Origin: Kribbella monticola
GTDB taxonomy: Bacteria; Actinomycetota; Actinomycetes; Propionibacteriales; Kribbellaceae
Assembly (NCBI RefSeq): GCF_003261635.1
Contig: NZ_QFXK01000039.1
Span: 248,001 to 312,000, forward strand
Reading direction: 5' to 3'
DNA: 64,000 bases
Shown here: in pieces, positions 1 to 9,500 of the stretch
Layout of the letters: every line of letters starts with the position of its first letter
Numbering within the stretch: position 1 is the first letter of the stretch
Notes under the pieces: generated by a model
What the model was told of the DNA's origin: nothing
What the model saw: only the letters and a program-made list of their open reading frames with translations
Databases searched by the model: none
Program-made: the position numbers and the translations under genes

Positions 1-408
1 TCCGCTGGTGTGACTGGTATGAGATCGGACCTCGACACCTATCTGAGGTCCGCCGAAGAACGTCCGGTGCTCGCCGACATGAGTCTGTGTCATGGCGAGC
101 TCGGCGCGGTCGAGCCACTGTTGTGGCTCACCGATCGCGAGCACCCGGCCACAGAGGCGGTCCGGCGCCGCCGGGCCGGGCTGGTACTCGCAGCAATACA
201 GCAGTACGGACCGCACTGCGGTACGCCGCGCGCCGTCTCCTCGCCAGGCCTGCTGACAGGGCTGGCCGGGATCGGCTACGGCTTGCTCCGGCTCGGTTTC
301 GGCGGACAGGTTCCGTCCGTACTGCTGCTAGAACCCACCACCGGTCTCCGGCGCCCATCACAGCGTCCGGTCCGGACAGAACACCATTCGACAGGGGAAA
401 CAGCATGA
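1..408 (+). CDS. Class II lanthipeptide synthetase (LanM), C-terminal end only
   Basis: The frame is open from the left edge, so only the last 135 residues are present. They match the end of the LanC-like cyclase domain of LanM. A CHG motif supplies zinc ligands near the start of the fragment, and a GLAGIGYGLLRL segment followed by VPSVLLLEP is the usual LanM ending. LanM enzymes dehydrate Ser/Thr in a precursor peptide and add Cys thiols to form (methyl)lanthionine rings; the zinc site activates the Cys. About 20 residues after the LLLEP ending look non-conserved. The stop codon overlaps the next ATG (ATGA at 405-408), so synthetase and downstream peptide are translationally coupled. The dehydratase half lies outside the window. 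Confidence 0.85.
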   Translation, partial: SAGVTGMRSDLDTYLRSAEERPVLADMSLCHGELGAVEPLLWLTDREHPATEAVRRRRAGLVLAAIQQYGPHCGTPRAVSSPGLLTGLAGIGYGLLRLGFGGQVPSVLLLEPTTGLRRPSQRPVRTEHHSTGETA

Positions 409-617
409 CCGCCCAGCACAACCAGCCCGAAGACCAGGTCGCCGCCCAGCCGGTCGACGAGGAGCCGGACCCGATCGGCCCGATCACCTTCCCGAAGCGC
501 GGCCGGATCGGCGCGCGGGCCCTCGCGCTGGTCGGCACCGCCAGCGCACTGGCCGTCGGCGTCGTCGAGGTCACCGAGAACTGCGGCACCTTCACCTCGA
601 TCAGCGCACCGCACTGA
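405..617 (+). CDS. Candidate lanthipeptide precursor peptide (70 aa)
   Basis: A 70-residue peptide starts inside the stop codon of the LanM gene and is followed by a strong terminator, so it is the last gene of the operon. The N-terminal third is acidic and Gln/Pro-rich like a leader, then comes a basic PKRGRIGAR patch and an Ala/Val/Leu-rich stretch. The tail VEVTENCGTFTSISAPH holds the only Cys and several Thr/Ser. That suits at most one (methyl)lanthionine ring, for example Thr-x-x-Cys. No double-Gly or Gly-Ala leader end like those of most class II precursors is obvious. The precursor role is inferred from position, size and tail composition. It could instead be a small membrane-associated accessory peptide. 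Confidence 0.6.
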   Translation: MTAQHNQPEDQVAAQPVDEEPDPIGPITFPKRGRIGARALALVGTASALAVGVVEVTENCGTFTSISAPH

Positions 618-655
618 TCCCTGCCCCACCCGGAAAACACAGGGATGCCTGACGC

Positions 656-693
656 CGGCCCGGCTGGAACAAGCGCTTGAGCCAGCCGGGCCG
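656..693 (+). terminator. Terminator hairpin after the lanthipeptide gene
   Basis: Perfect 12-bp arms (CGGCCCGGCTGG and CCAGCCGGGCCG) flank a 14-base loop containing AAGCGCTT. It lies 38 bases past the stop codon and has no U-run, as is common in high-G+C actinobacteria. It separates the lanthipeptide operon from the LAL regulator. Confidence 0.75.
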
Positions 694-754
694 GTCGAAG
701 GCGACCGGCCGAACCCACTGCGATCCAACCGGAGCGTAGCTAGAGTTTGGAACC

Positions 755-3676
755 ATGCAGACCCATGCGCCCAGAGTGGTCGGCAGAGACGGGGAGATCG
801 ATCAGCTCGACCACCTGCTCGCCGAGGCTCGCGACGGACGTGGGGGTGCGGTCTTCCTGCTCGGCGAGCCCGGCATCGGCAAGAGCCGGCTGGCCGCCGT
901 CGGCACCACGCTGGCCCTCGACCACGGCATGGCGACGCTCCGCGGCCGGGTCGGCGCGATCGGCACGATGGTCGCCTTCCGCCCGTTCACCGAGGCCTTG
1001 CTGTCGCTGATCCGGCGCGGCGAGATGCCGGACCCCGAGCGGCTCGGCCTGTATCGCCGGGTGCTCGGCCGCCTCGTTCCCGACTGGGACGACGGCGACG
1101 TACCGGAGAGCGGGATCTCCGCTGTCGTCCTCGGTGAGGCGATCCTGCGGTTGCTCCAGCTGGTCGGCCGGGACCGGGGCTGCCTGCTCGTGCTCGAGGA
1201 CCTGCACGGCTCCGACCCGGAGACGCTGGCCGTGATCGAGTACCTGCTCGACAACCTCCAGGACCAGCCGATCGCCGTCGTAGCAACCCTCCGACCGGAC
1301 CGCACGCCGGCGGCCGAGCTCGCTCAGCTCGCGGCTCAGCGCGGTACTGCGGCGCTCGTCGAACTGCACCCGCTCGACCGGCAGAACGTCCGCGAACTCG
1401 CGGCCGATTGCCTCGAGGTCGCACCGACCGGCGTACCCGACCGGCTGGTCGAGCGACTCTGGGCCGACAGTGCCGGAATCCCTTTCATCGTTGAGGAACT
1501 ACTGCAGGAAGCCAGCCGGTCCGGACAGTTGCTCTCGGCAACAGACGGCACCGTGCAGGTGGTCGACGACTTCCGGATGTCGGTTCCGGCGGCGGTCGTC
1601 CGCAGCATCGGCAACCGGACCGATCAGCTCGGACCGCAGTCGCGGGAGATCCTGGTCCTGGCCGCGGTGATCGGCCACCGCTTTCCGCTCAGCGTGGTCC
1701 GGCATGCCAGCGGCGTCGACGAGCGGCAGCTCCTGGCGACCCTGCGAGCCGGGCTGGCCGCCCAACTGGTCGGACCGGACGAGCCGGTCCCGGACTGGTA
1801 CGCGTTCCGGCATCCGCTGACCGCCGAGGCCCTGCTGGCCGGCCTGAACCCGACCGAGCGAGCAGCTCTGGCCAGCCGCTGCGCGGACGCGATCGAAGAG
1901 CTGCATCCCGGCCTGCCGGGCGAGTGGGCCCCGATGGTGGCCGAACTCGCCGAGGCGGGCGGTGACGTCGCCCGGGCCGGCCGGTTGTTCGCCGTCACCG
2001 GCCGGCGGTCGTTCGCCGAGGGCTCGATGGCATCCGCGGTGAACCTGCTGGACCGCGCCAACACCCTGCTCGCCGAGGATTCCGATGTGGTTCACCGCGC
2101 CGACGTACTCGGGGCATTGCTGCTCGCGGTCGGCGAGACCGGGCAGTTCGGGCACCCGGCCGCCACGGCAGAGGCGATCGAGCAACTGGCCAACCGCGGG
2201 CTGGACAGTCGCAAGGTGGCGGCTTTGCATGTCCGGCTCGCCGGCGTCGAACACATCGCCGGCCGCTGGTCGTCCGCGTCAACCCATGTGGCCGTCGCGC
2301 GGTCCTTGCTCGGACCGGACGCGGCCGACGCCGACCTGGCGCCTCTGGACGCGATGGCCGCGGCCCTCGAACTGGCCAAGACGAGCCCGGGCCGGCTGAA
2401 GTCGGCCGCCGACCTGGCCACCCGGGCCGCTGAGGCGGCGGAGCGGGCCGACCTTCCGGAGGTCGCCGTCGACGCCTGGCAACTGCTCGGCATCCTGTCG
2501 CGGGAGCACGACCTCGACCAGTCGATCGGCTACTTCCGCCGAGCTCGGCAGGTAGCCGCCGAGCACAACCTGGCCGTCCAGCAGAACCTCTCGCACATCT
2601 TCCAGGCCGGCACGATGTGCCTGGCCGACGGCGACGTCACTGAACTGGAGCATGCCCGGCAGCAGGCGCTGCGGATCGGCGCGATCCCCAGCGCGTACGA
2701 GGTCGACGGGGCCCTCGGCCAACAGGCGATCCTGCGCTCGGAGTACGAGAAGGCCGCCGAGATGATCGAGGCCTGCCTGGCCGTCACCCAGCGACTCAAG
2801 CTCACCCGCGGCGCGCCGTACGTGCTGGTCACGAAGGCTGTGCTGGCCGGTCACCAGGGCAAGCGCGCCGAGATGGAGGCCACCCTCGCCGAGCTGGCGA
2901 CCTGGGGTGAACGGGCCTCGCACGAGCTGCCGCTGTCGTACGGGCTGGCCCGGACGTTCTGCGCGCTGCTCGAGGAGAACCGCGAGCTGGCCGAGTCGGA
3001 CATGGCCCAGGCACTCGCGTACGACGCGCAGAACCCCACCACGTTCCACATGGCCGGCAAGAACGGACTCGGGTTGCTGCTGGGCGTCCTCGCCGGGCGC
3101 AACGGCTGGCCGCATTTCGAGGCGGTCTCGGCGACGGCCGGCAGCAAGATGCGCTGGAACCGGCAGTTCGTCCAATGGGGACACGCAGTGCTGCTGGGCC
3201 GCGACGGACGGCCCGAGGAGGCCAACGCGATGGCGGCCGAGGCTCTGGAGACGTCGTCGCTCTATCCGATGGCCCGTCATCTCGGGCTGCGCATGGTGGC
3301 CGAGCCGGCGCATGCCGACGGCTGGGGCGAACCGGTCGCGTGGTTGCGGCAAGCCGAGGACTACTTCCACACCGCCAACGTGCAGCCGGTGGCCAGTGCC
3401 TGCCGGAGCCTGTTGCGGCAACTGGGTGCGACGGTCTCGCAACGGCGTACGGGCACCGACCAGGTGCCGGCGAATCTGCGCCAGCTCGGAGTCACCACCC
3501 GCGAGTACGAGGTCTGCCGGTTGCTGGTCGACCGGATCGGCAACAAGTCGATCGCGTCGAGGCTGCACATCTCGCCACGGACGGTCGAGAAGCATGTCGC
3601 CAGCCTGATGACCAAGACGCAGCAGCCCGACCGCGAGGCGCTGAGCAGTTTTGCCCGTACTGTCCTGCAAGACTGA
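755..3676 (+). CDS. LuxR-family regulator of the LAL type (AAA ATPase plus LuxR HTH)
   Basis: This 973-residue protein has the LAL architecture. It begins with an N-terminal AAA domain (GRDGEIDQL near residue 10, Walker A GEPGIGKSR near 37-45, Walker B LLVLED near 144-149). A long TPR-like helical middle follows. It ends in a LuxR helix-turn-helix (TTREYEVCRLL through ISPRTVEKHV, about the last 65 residues). LAL proteins are ATP-dependent activators of catabolic or secondary-metabolite genes. It is separated from the lanthipeptide genes by a terminator, so its link to them is uncertain. A TAGAGT hexamer at 741-746 is the only -10-like word just upstream. No ribosome site is strong at the ATG. 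Confidence 0.9.
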   Translation: MQTHAPRVVGRDGEIDQLDHLLAEARDGRGGAVFLLGEPGIGKSRLAAVGTTLALDHGMATLRGRVGAIGTMVAFRPFTEALLSLIRRGEMPDPERLGLYRRVLGRLVPDWDDGDVPESGISAVVLGEAILRLLQLVGRDRGCLLVLEDLHGSDPETLAVIEYLLDNLQDQPIAVVATLRPDRTPAAELAQLAAQRGTAALVELHPLDRQNVRELAADCLEVAPTGVPDRLVERLWADSAGIPFIVEELLQEASRSGQLLSATDGTVQVVDDFRMSVPAAVVRSIGNRTDQLGPQSREILVLAAVIGHRFPLSVVRHASGVDERQLLATLRAGLAAQLVGPDEPVPDWYAFRHPLTAEALLAGLNPTERAALASRCADAIEELHPGLPGEWAPMVAELAEAGGDVARAGRLFAVTGRRSFAEGSMASAVNLLDRANTLLAEDSDVVHRADVLGALLLAVGETGQFGHPAATAEAIEQLANRGLDSRKVAALHVRLAGVEHIAGRWSSASTHVAVARSLLGPDAADADLAPLDAMAAALELAKTSPGRLKSAADLATRAAEAAERADLPEVAVDAWQLLGILSREHDLDQSIGYFRRARQVAAEHNLAVQQNLSHIFQAGTMCLADGDVTELEHARQQALRIGAIPSAYEVDGALGQQAILRSEYEKAAEMIEACLAVTQRLKLTRGAPYVLVTKAVLAGHQGKRAEMEATLAELATWGERASHELPLSYGLARTFCALLEENRELAESDMAQALAYDAQNPTTFHMAGKNGLGLLLGVLAGRNGWPHFEAVSATAGSKMRWNRQFVQWGHAVLLGRDGRPEEANAMAAEALETSSLYPMARHLGLRMVAEPAHADGWGEPVAWLRQAEDYFHTANVQPVASACRSLLRQLGATVSQRRTGTDQVPANLRQLGVTTREYEVCRLLVDRIGNKSIASRLHISPRTVEKHVASLMTKTQQPDREALSSFARTVLQD

Positions 3677-3772
3677 GCCCTTCCGGAACGAACCACTCGC
3701 GCCCGGAGTGTGCTCATTTATGAACGCTCGCTTTGTATATAGGATGGGCGAGTGGCAGGCAAGGGGTCGGAC

Positions 3773-5002
3773 ATGGGCAAGGGAACGGTCGGCGGCGGCG
3801 GTACGACGATGCTGCGCCGGATCAACGTCGCGGCCGTGCTGGACGCGGTCCGCCGCTCCGCACCGGCCCCGCTGCGGGTCGCCGAACTGGTGGAACGGAC
3901 GGGTCTGGCCAGACCGACCGTCGCCCAGGCGGTCGACGAACTGCTGGAAAACGGCTGGCTGCAGCAACACGGCCCGGATTCGGCGGACCGCTCACTCGGC
4001 CGTCCGGCCATCCGGGTGTCGCTGCGTGGCCGAGCCGCGCCGGTGCTCGGGCTGGACGTCGGTCCGCACCGGGTCACCGTAGGCGTCTCCGACCTGGCCG
4101 GCCGCAAGCTTTCCCTGGTACGCCGGTCCGGTCCGGGCTGGAGCGCTCAGGAGCTGCTCGGGGTCATCAGCGAGGTGATCACCGAAGCACTCGCCGAGGC
4201 CGAGGTACCGGCCGAGGACATCGCGGCCGCGGTGGCCGCGAGCCCGGGCATCGTGGACGAGCACACCGGTCGCGTCCAGCTGGTGCCGAGCGTGCCCGGC
4301 TGGTCCGCGGTCGACCTGACCAAGCACGTTCGCAGCCTGCTCGACTGCCCGGTCATGCTGGACAACGACGCCAACCTCGCCGCGCTGGCCATCGCCGCGG
4401 CCCGTGGCGGCACCGGGACCCTGCTTGCGGTCCAGTGGGGTGAGCGTCTCGGCGCCGGCATCGTGATCGACGGCCGGTTGCACCGCGGTACGGGCGCTGC
4501 GGGTGAGATCGGCTTCATCGCTACCGCACCGGACGACGTGATCAACCCCGAGGACAGCCGCGGTCCGCTGGAACGCGCGGTCGGCTCCGAGGCGATCGCC
4601 GAGCTCGGGCGGCAGGCAGCGCTGGCCAATCCCGACTCGCGGCTGGCAGAGCTAGGCCGTGATCAGCTGGACACGGCCGACGTGTTCGCCGCTGCTGCGG
4701 AGCGGGACCCGGTCGCGCAGGCTGTTGTGCAGCAGGTCGCGCGGGACTTCGCGAGGGCGCTGGCGCCCGCAGTACTGGTTCTCGACCCGACTGCCGTGGT
4801 GATCGGTGGCGGCGTGGCGCGAGCGGGTGCCGTGCTGCTCGACGCGATCTCCGACCAGCTCCGGTTGCTGACGCTGAACCACCCGAAGCTGGAGTTGTCG
4901 GCACTTGCTGAGGACGCCGTGGTCACCGGGGCGATGCGGATGGCACTGGACGAGGTCTGGCAGCGCAAGCTTCCTACTCCTGCTCTGACCACGCCCGCCT
5001 GA
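3773..5002 (+). CDS. ROK-family transcriptional regulator
   Basis: About 409 residues, with an N-terminal MarR-like winged helix (INVAAVLDAVRR to LARPTVAQAVDELLENGWL) followed by a ROK sugar-kinase fold. The fold is seen in GLDVGPHRVTVGVSDL, the LDNDANLAALA segment and the glycine-rich GAGIVIDGRLHRGTGAAGEIGF. The Cys-rich zinc motif of typical ROK kinases and repressors is missing after GEIGF, so it is unlikely to be a kinase. ATG at 3773 is chosen because AAGGGG lies 6 bases upstream; a GTG at 3752 is also possible but sits only about 11 bases after a TATAT stretch that may be the -10. Such regulators usually sense sugars. No sugar operon adjoins it here. Confidence 0.85.
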   Translation: MGKGTVGGGGTTMLRRINVAAVLDAVRRSAPAPLRVAELVERTGLARPTVAQAVDELLENGWLQQHGPDSADRSLGRPAIRVSLRGRAAPVLGLDVGPHRVTVGVSDLAGRKLSLVRRSGPGWSAQELLGVISEVITEALAEAEVPAEDIAAAVAASPGIVDEHTGRVQLVPSVPGWSAVDLTKHVRSLLDCPVMLDNDANLAALAIAAARGGTGTLLAVQWGERLGAGIVIDGRLHRGTGAAGEIGFIATAPDDVINPEDSRGPLERAVGSEAIAELGRQAALANPDSRLAELGRDQLDTADVFAAAAERDPVAQAVVQQVARDFARALAPAVLVLDPTAVVIGGGVARAGAVLLDAISDQLRLLTLNHPKLELSALAEDAVVTGAMRMALDEVWQRKLPTPALTTPA

Positions 5003-5031
5003 CCTCCGTCTTTTCCTTGGTCCCTGGCGAA

Positions 5032-5778
5032 CTAGTCGCTGAGCGCCTTCGCGATCGCGTCGGGGCGGTCCAGGTGGACCAGGTGGGCTGAGTCGCTGAG
5101 CACTTCGATGGCGGTGGTGTTGAGCTTGGCGGCGAGTTCGCGCTGACCGGCCAGCCAGCTCTTCGCGGTGAAGCGGGAGCTGCCACCGGTGGCGACCAGG
5201 AAGACGGTCGGCGGAAGGTCCGGCGGCGGATCCTTCAGCAGCTCGGCCACCTCGGCGGCCAGCGTCCAGCTGTTGGCCAGATCGTCCCAGAACAGCAACC
5301 AGGAGTCCGCCGCCCCGTACCGCGCCCTGGCGGTTGCCTTCGACAACAAATCGCGGTTGGTCGCACTCCCGACCCAGACCAGCAGCCGCCGCAGGGTAGG
5401 CCCGATCAGCCGGGTCAGACCGGTGCGGCCGACGAAGGTGAGGAACGACCGGATCGCCCGGTCGGCCCGGGTGCCTGGATAGAGCCAGCTCCAGCCGGTC
5501 TCCGAGGTCAGGCTGGTGTCGATCAGGACCAGGCGCTCGACCTCGCCGGGGTGCACGAGCGCCCACCGCAGTACGGCGAGGCCGCCGATCGAGTGGCCGG
5601 CCAGGCATACCGGCGTACCGGCGGTCGTTGCCGCTCGCAACTCGTCCAGCGGAGCGGCGACCGGGGTCTGCCACGGGTCGACGACCCGGACGTCGCGCCC
5701 GGGCAACAGTTCGAGGACCCGGTCGAACTCCTCGGGAGTCTCGGCCAGGCCGGGCAGCACGATCCAGGATGCGCTCAT
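5032..5778 (-). CDS. Alpha/beta-fold hydrolase
   Basis: A 248-residue single-domain hydrolase. The nucleophile elbow is GHSIGG near residue 61 and the C-terminal catalytic His lies in SAHLVHLDRP near residue 232; the acid residue cannot be assigned with confidence. No signal peptide, so it is cytoplasmic. Its ATG overlaps the stop codon of the upstream DUF998 gene (ATGA at 5775-5778), making a two-gene operon. It converges on the ROK gene with a 29-base gap. The substrate is unknown; small esters or lactones are typical of the family. Confidence 0.85.
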   Translation of the reverse strand: MSASWIVLPGLAETPEEFDRVLELLPGRDVRVVDPWQTPVAAPLDELRAATTAGTPVCLAGHSIGGLAVLRWALVHPGEVERLVLIDTSLTSETGWSWLYPGTRADRAIRSFLTFVGRTGLTRLIGPTLRRLLVWVGSATNRDLLSKATARARYGAADSWLLFWDDLANSWTLAAEVAELLKDPPPDLPPTVFLVATGGSSRFTAKSWLAGQRELAAKLNTTAIEVLSDSAHLVHLDRPDAIAKALSD

Positions 5779-6461
5779 CGGGTGAAAGCTTGCCTCAGAC
5801 CTGGCAACAGTGTCGCCATGAATAAGCAAACCAGCAGGACGGAGACCCGCTGCAGGAGGCCGGGCGGGTGCAGATCGTTGCCGGTCAGCACCTCGAGGCC
5901 GACCTCGATCCCGAGCCAGACCTGGGTGATCGCTACGCCTGCCGCCAGTACCGCGACCACCTTCGCGAGCACGCCACGCCAGCCCAGGCGACGCAGTATC
6001 AGAACGGCGAAGATGCTCATGGCGATGCTGCCGAGGTCGGCCAGCGTGGAGGTGGCCTCGTGCAGGAACAGGGCGAATCCGACCTGACCATTCGCCTCGG
6101 CTTCGCGGCAGGCCTGGCTCAGTGAAGGCGCGCAGTCCATCGGGAGGAGCGCATCGGACATCGTGCCGATACCGAACACGGCCGCGCCGGCCAAGAGGCC
6201 GGCCACGTCGCGATGCATCTTTGCGGCCGGCCGGCCGAGGACGGCGGCGAGTGCCAGCAACACGCCGGAGCCGAGGTCCATCGCGCGGGCGTACGGGCTC
6301 GTCGGCTGGTCCTTGGCGCCGAGTTCGCTGAGAAACGAATAGTGCAGATTCAGCGGGAATCCGGCCGCCACTTCCAGCAACAAGCTGCAGTACAGCACCG
6401 CGGCCGCGACCATCACATCGCGCATCAGCCGGTACTGGAACCGGTCGGGGACGGCCAACAT
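5775..6461 (-). CDS. DUF998 family multipass membrane protein
   Basis: A 228-residue protein with about six hydrophobic segments. FLSELGAKDQPTSPYARAMDLGSG near residues 43-66 is characteristic of DUF998, whose function is not established. Several acidic and basic residues lie between the helices. It is first in an operon with the hydrolase (4-base overlap) and divergent from lysX with only 47 bases between start codons. The shared upstream gap holds a short inverted repeat. Confidence 0.8.
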   Translation of the reverse strand: MLAVPDRFQYRLMRDVMVAAAVLYCSLLLEVAAGFPLNLHYSFLSELGAKDQPTSPYARAMDLGSGVLLALAAVLGRPAAKMHRDVAGLLAGAAVFGIGTMSDALLPMDCAPSLSQACREAEANGQVGFALFLHEATSTLADLGSIAMSIFAVLILRRLGWRGVLAKVVAVLAAGVAITQVWLGIEVGLEVLTGNDLHPPGLLQRVSVLLVCLFMATLLPGLRQAFTR

Positions 6462-6475
6462 GTCGGCCAGAGTCG

Positions 6476-6494
6476 CACACCGCGCAAAGGTGTG
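6476..6494. promoter_or_regulatory. Short inverted repeat between divergent DUF998 and lysX starts
   Basis: CACACC and GGTGTG arms around a 7-base centre lie in the 47-base gap between the two start codons. It could be an operator for both directions. Arms this short can arise by chance. Confidence 0.3.
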
Positions 6495-6508
6495 GCCTGG
6501 TAGGTGGG

Positions 6509-9500
6509 ATGATCAGTCAGGTGTCATCGGAACAGGTGATCCCCAAGTGGCAGCAACGGGCCGCGGTGTGGGTCGGTCGCGCCGTCTTGTTCGCTGCGGT
6601 CTGCTCGTTCATCGCGGTCCCCGTGCATCTGTTCGCGCCGGACTTCGTCGCGGACGTCGAGGATGTCATCGAGTTCTTCGGCATCCCGGCGGGTCACACC
6701 TTCCTGTCGGCCGTCTATCTGGCGGTCGTCGGCAGCGCGCTGCGGCGGGGCAAGCGGGCGGCGCTGCTGTGGGTGCTGTTCGTCTTCGAGGGCCTGTGGC
6801 TGCTCGGCCGGATCGCCGCGGTGGGCTTCCTCAGCGTGCTGATCGCCAACCCGGACGACCCGGACCTGAAGACACCGGACTTCGAGAAGCTCGGCATCGG
6901 TGACCTCGAGTGGAGTGTCGCCAGCCTGATCGTCACGCTGGGCATGATCTGGCTGCTCTGGCGGATCCGCGGCGCCTTCCCGGCCCGGCTGGCACCCGGA
7001 ACGCGGCGGATCGCCGTCGGCGTACTGATCACCGGCCTGCTGATCTCGACCGCGGTCAGCATCACGCTCACCCAGGTGTTCCCGCACACGCTGCACGGGC
7101 AGAAACAGAAGGTCGGCTGGGCCATCTTCGCCGCCCTCGGGCAGAGCCGGACGACGATGGGCGGCGACCACTCGGGTCACAACTGGGTCGGCCTGACGGT
7201 CGGTTTCCTGTCCGCGCTGTCCCTGGTGATCGCCTTCGCGATCTTCCTGCGGTCGGTACGCCGGGTCCGCTACCTCAGCCAGGCGGAGGAACTCCAGGTC
7301 CGCCGGCTCCTGCTCCAGTACGGCGAACGCGACTCACTCGGCTACTTCGCCACCCGGCGCGACAAAGCCGTCATCTTCTCCCCCGACAACAACGCTGCGA
7401 TCGCCTATCGGGTGGTCAACGGAGTCAGCCTCGCCAGCGGTGACCCACTGGGCGATCCGGTGGCCTGGCCCGCCGCGATCCAACGCTGGCTCGCCGAGGC
7501 CCGCGTCTACGGCTGGTCCCCTGCCGTCCTGTCCGCGAGCGAGGAGGCCGCGCACGCCTATGTCGACGCGGGCCTGCGCGCGCTGGCAATGGGTGACGAG
7601 GCAATCATCGACGTCGCCGACTTCAGCCTCGAAGGCCGGACGATGCGACCGGTCCGGCAGGCGGTCACGCGCGCCCAGCGAGCCGGGTACCACGCCGAGG
7701 TGCGCCGTCACGGCGACCTGTCCCCGGAGGCCCTGCAGGAGTACGTGCGGTTGGCCGAGAAGTGGCGCGGGGCACAGACCGAGCGCGGGTTCTCGATGGC
7801 TCTCGGGCGGCTGGGTGACCCGGCCGATGCGCGCTGCGTGATGGTGATCGCGCGCGACTCCGAAGGCGCCGTACGAGGGCTGTTGTCCTTCGTACCGTGG
7901 GGTGTGCGGGGCGTTTCGCTCGACCTGATGCGCCGCGACCCCGAGTCGGTGAACGGGCTGATGGAGTTCATGGTCGCCTCGCTCGTGGACGCCTGCAGCG
8001 ACCTCGGCGTCCATCACATCTCGCTGAACTTCGCCATGTTCCGGGAGATCTTCAGCGACGCCGAGCGAGTCGGCGCCGGTCCCGTACTGCGGCTCACCAA
8101 CGCGCTGCTGACCGCTGCTTCGAGGTTCTGGCAGCTGGAGAGCCTGTACCAGTCGAACGAGAAATACCTGCCCCGCTGGTCGCCCCGGCTGATCTGCTAC
8201 TCCCGCGGCGCCTCGCTCGCGCAGGTGCTGCTGGCGGCCGGGACAGCCGAGGGCTTCCTGCCCGCGCCTCGGCCGTGGACCCGCGTCGACACGGTCGAGA
8301 CCGCCGAACGGCACGCGATCAGGGCGGCCGACGGCGGCCGGTTCAACGCGGCCGTGCGCGAGCAGGAGCAGGAACTCCTGCGTCCGGTCCTGCCGGACCG
8401 GCGACTGACCGAGCAGGAGCAGATCCGCCGGACCAAGCTCGCCGAACTCGTTGCCGCCGGCATCGATCCGTATCCCGTCTCGGTTCCTCGAACGGAAACA
8501 CTGGAACGCATCCGCGAGCTGCACGACAACCTGCCGCCCGATCACCACACCGGCCAGCAGGCTTCGGTCACCGGCCGGGTGACCCGGATGCGCAACCACG
8601 GTGGACTCGCTTTCGCCCAGCTGCAGGACGGTCTGGCCGAACTGCAGGTGATGCTGACAGCAGAGGCGTGCGGTGCCGAGGCGTTGCGCCTGTGGCGCCG
8701 GCTCGTCGACATCGGCGACCACGTCAGCATCACCGGTGAGGTCGTGACGAGCCGCCGGGGTGAGCTGTCGATCGCGGCCGCCGGCTGGGTGATGGCGGCC
8801 AAGTGCCTGCACCCGTTGCCGGACAAGCGCAAGGGCTTCACCGACGCCGAGGCACGGGTCCGCCAGCGCCACCTCGACCTGGTGATGAACCCGGACTCAC
8901 TGCGGATGATGCGACACCGCAGTACGGCGGTACGGGCCCTGCGCAACGGATTCGAGACGCGCGGCTTCATCGAGGTCGAGACACCGATGCTGCAGGCCGT
9001 GCACGGTGGCGCGAACGCGCGGCCGTTCATCACGCACATCAACGCCTACGACACCGAGCTGTTCCTGCGGATCGCGCCCGAGCTGTTTCTCAAGCGGCTG
9101 AGCGTCGGCGGGATGGGCAAGATCTTCGAGCTGAACCGGAACTTCCGCAACGAGGGTGCGGACGCGACGCACAACCCGGAGTTCACCTCCGTCGAGGCCT
9201 ACCAGCCGTACGCCGATTACCACACGATGCGCGAGCTCACCCGTGAACTGCTGATCGAGACGGCCACCGCGGTCTTCGGCAAACCGGTGGTCAAGCGGCC
9301 CGACGGCGAACTCGACATCTCCGGCGAATGGCCGGTGATCTCCGTGCACGAGGCGGTCAGTCGGGCGACCGGCGTACAGGTGGACTCCGGTACGTCGTGC
9401 GAGCGGTTGCGCGAACTGTGCGCCGAGAAGGGCGTCCACGTCGCGTTCGACCTGTCACCGGGCGAACTGGTCCTGGAGCTGTACGACGAACTGGTCGAGC

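Noticed and set aside
87..617. 176-codon frame starting at 87 as a gene
   Set aside because: Its first two thirds overlap the LanM end in another frame and look like shadow; only the last 70 codons from 405 are supported.
2279..3970. Long minus-strand open frame (563 codons) opposite the LAL regulator
   Set aside because: It is antisense to a clear regulator with Walker and LuxR motifs, has no family-like segments and is rich in Arg/Gln/Gly runs typical of shadow frames in G+C-rich DNA.
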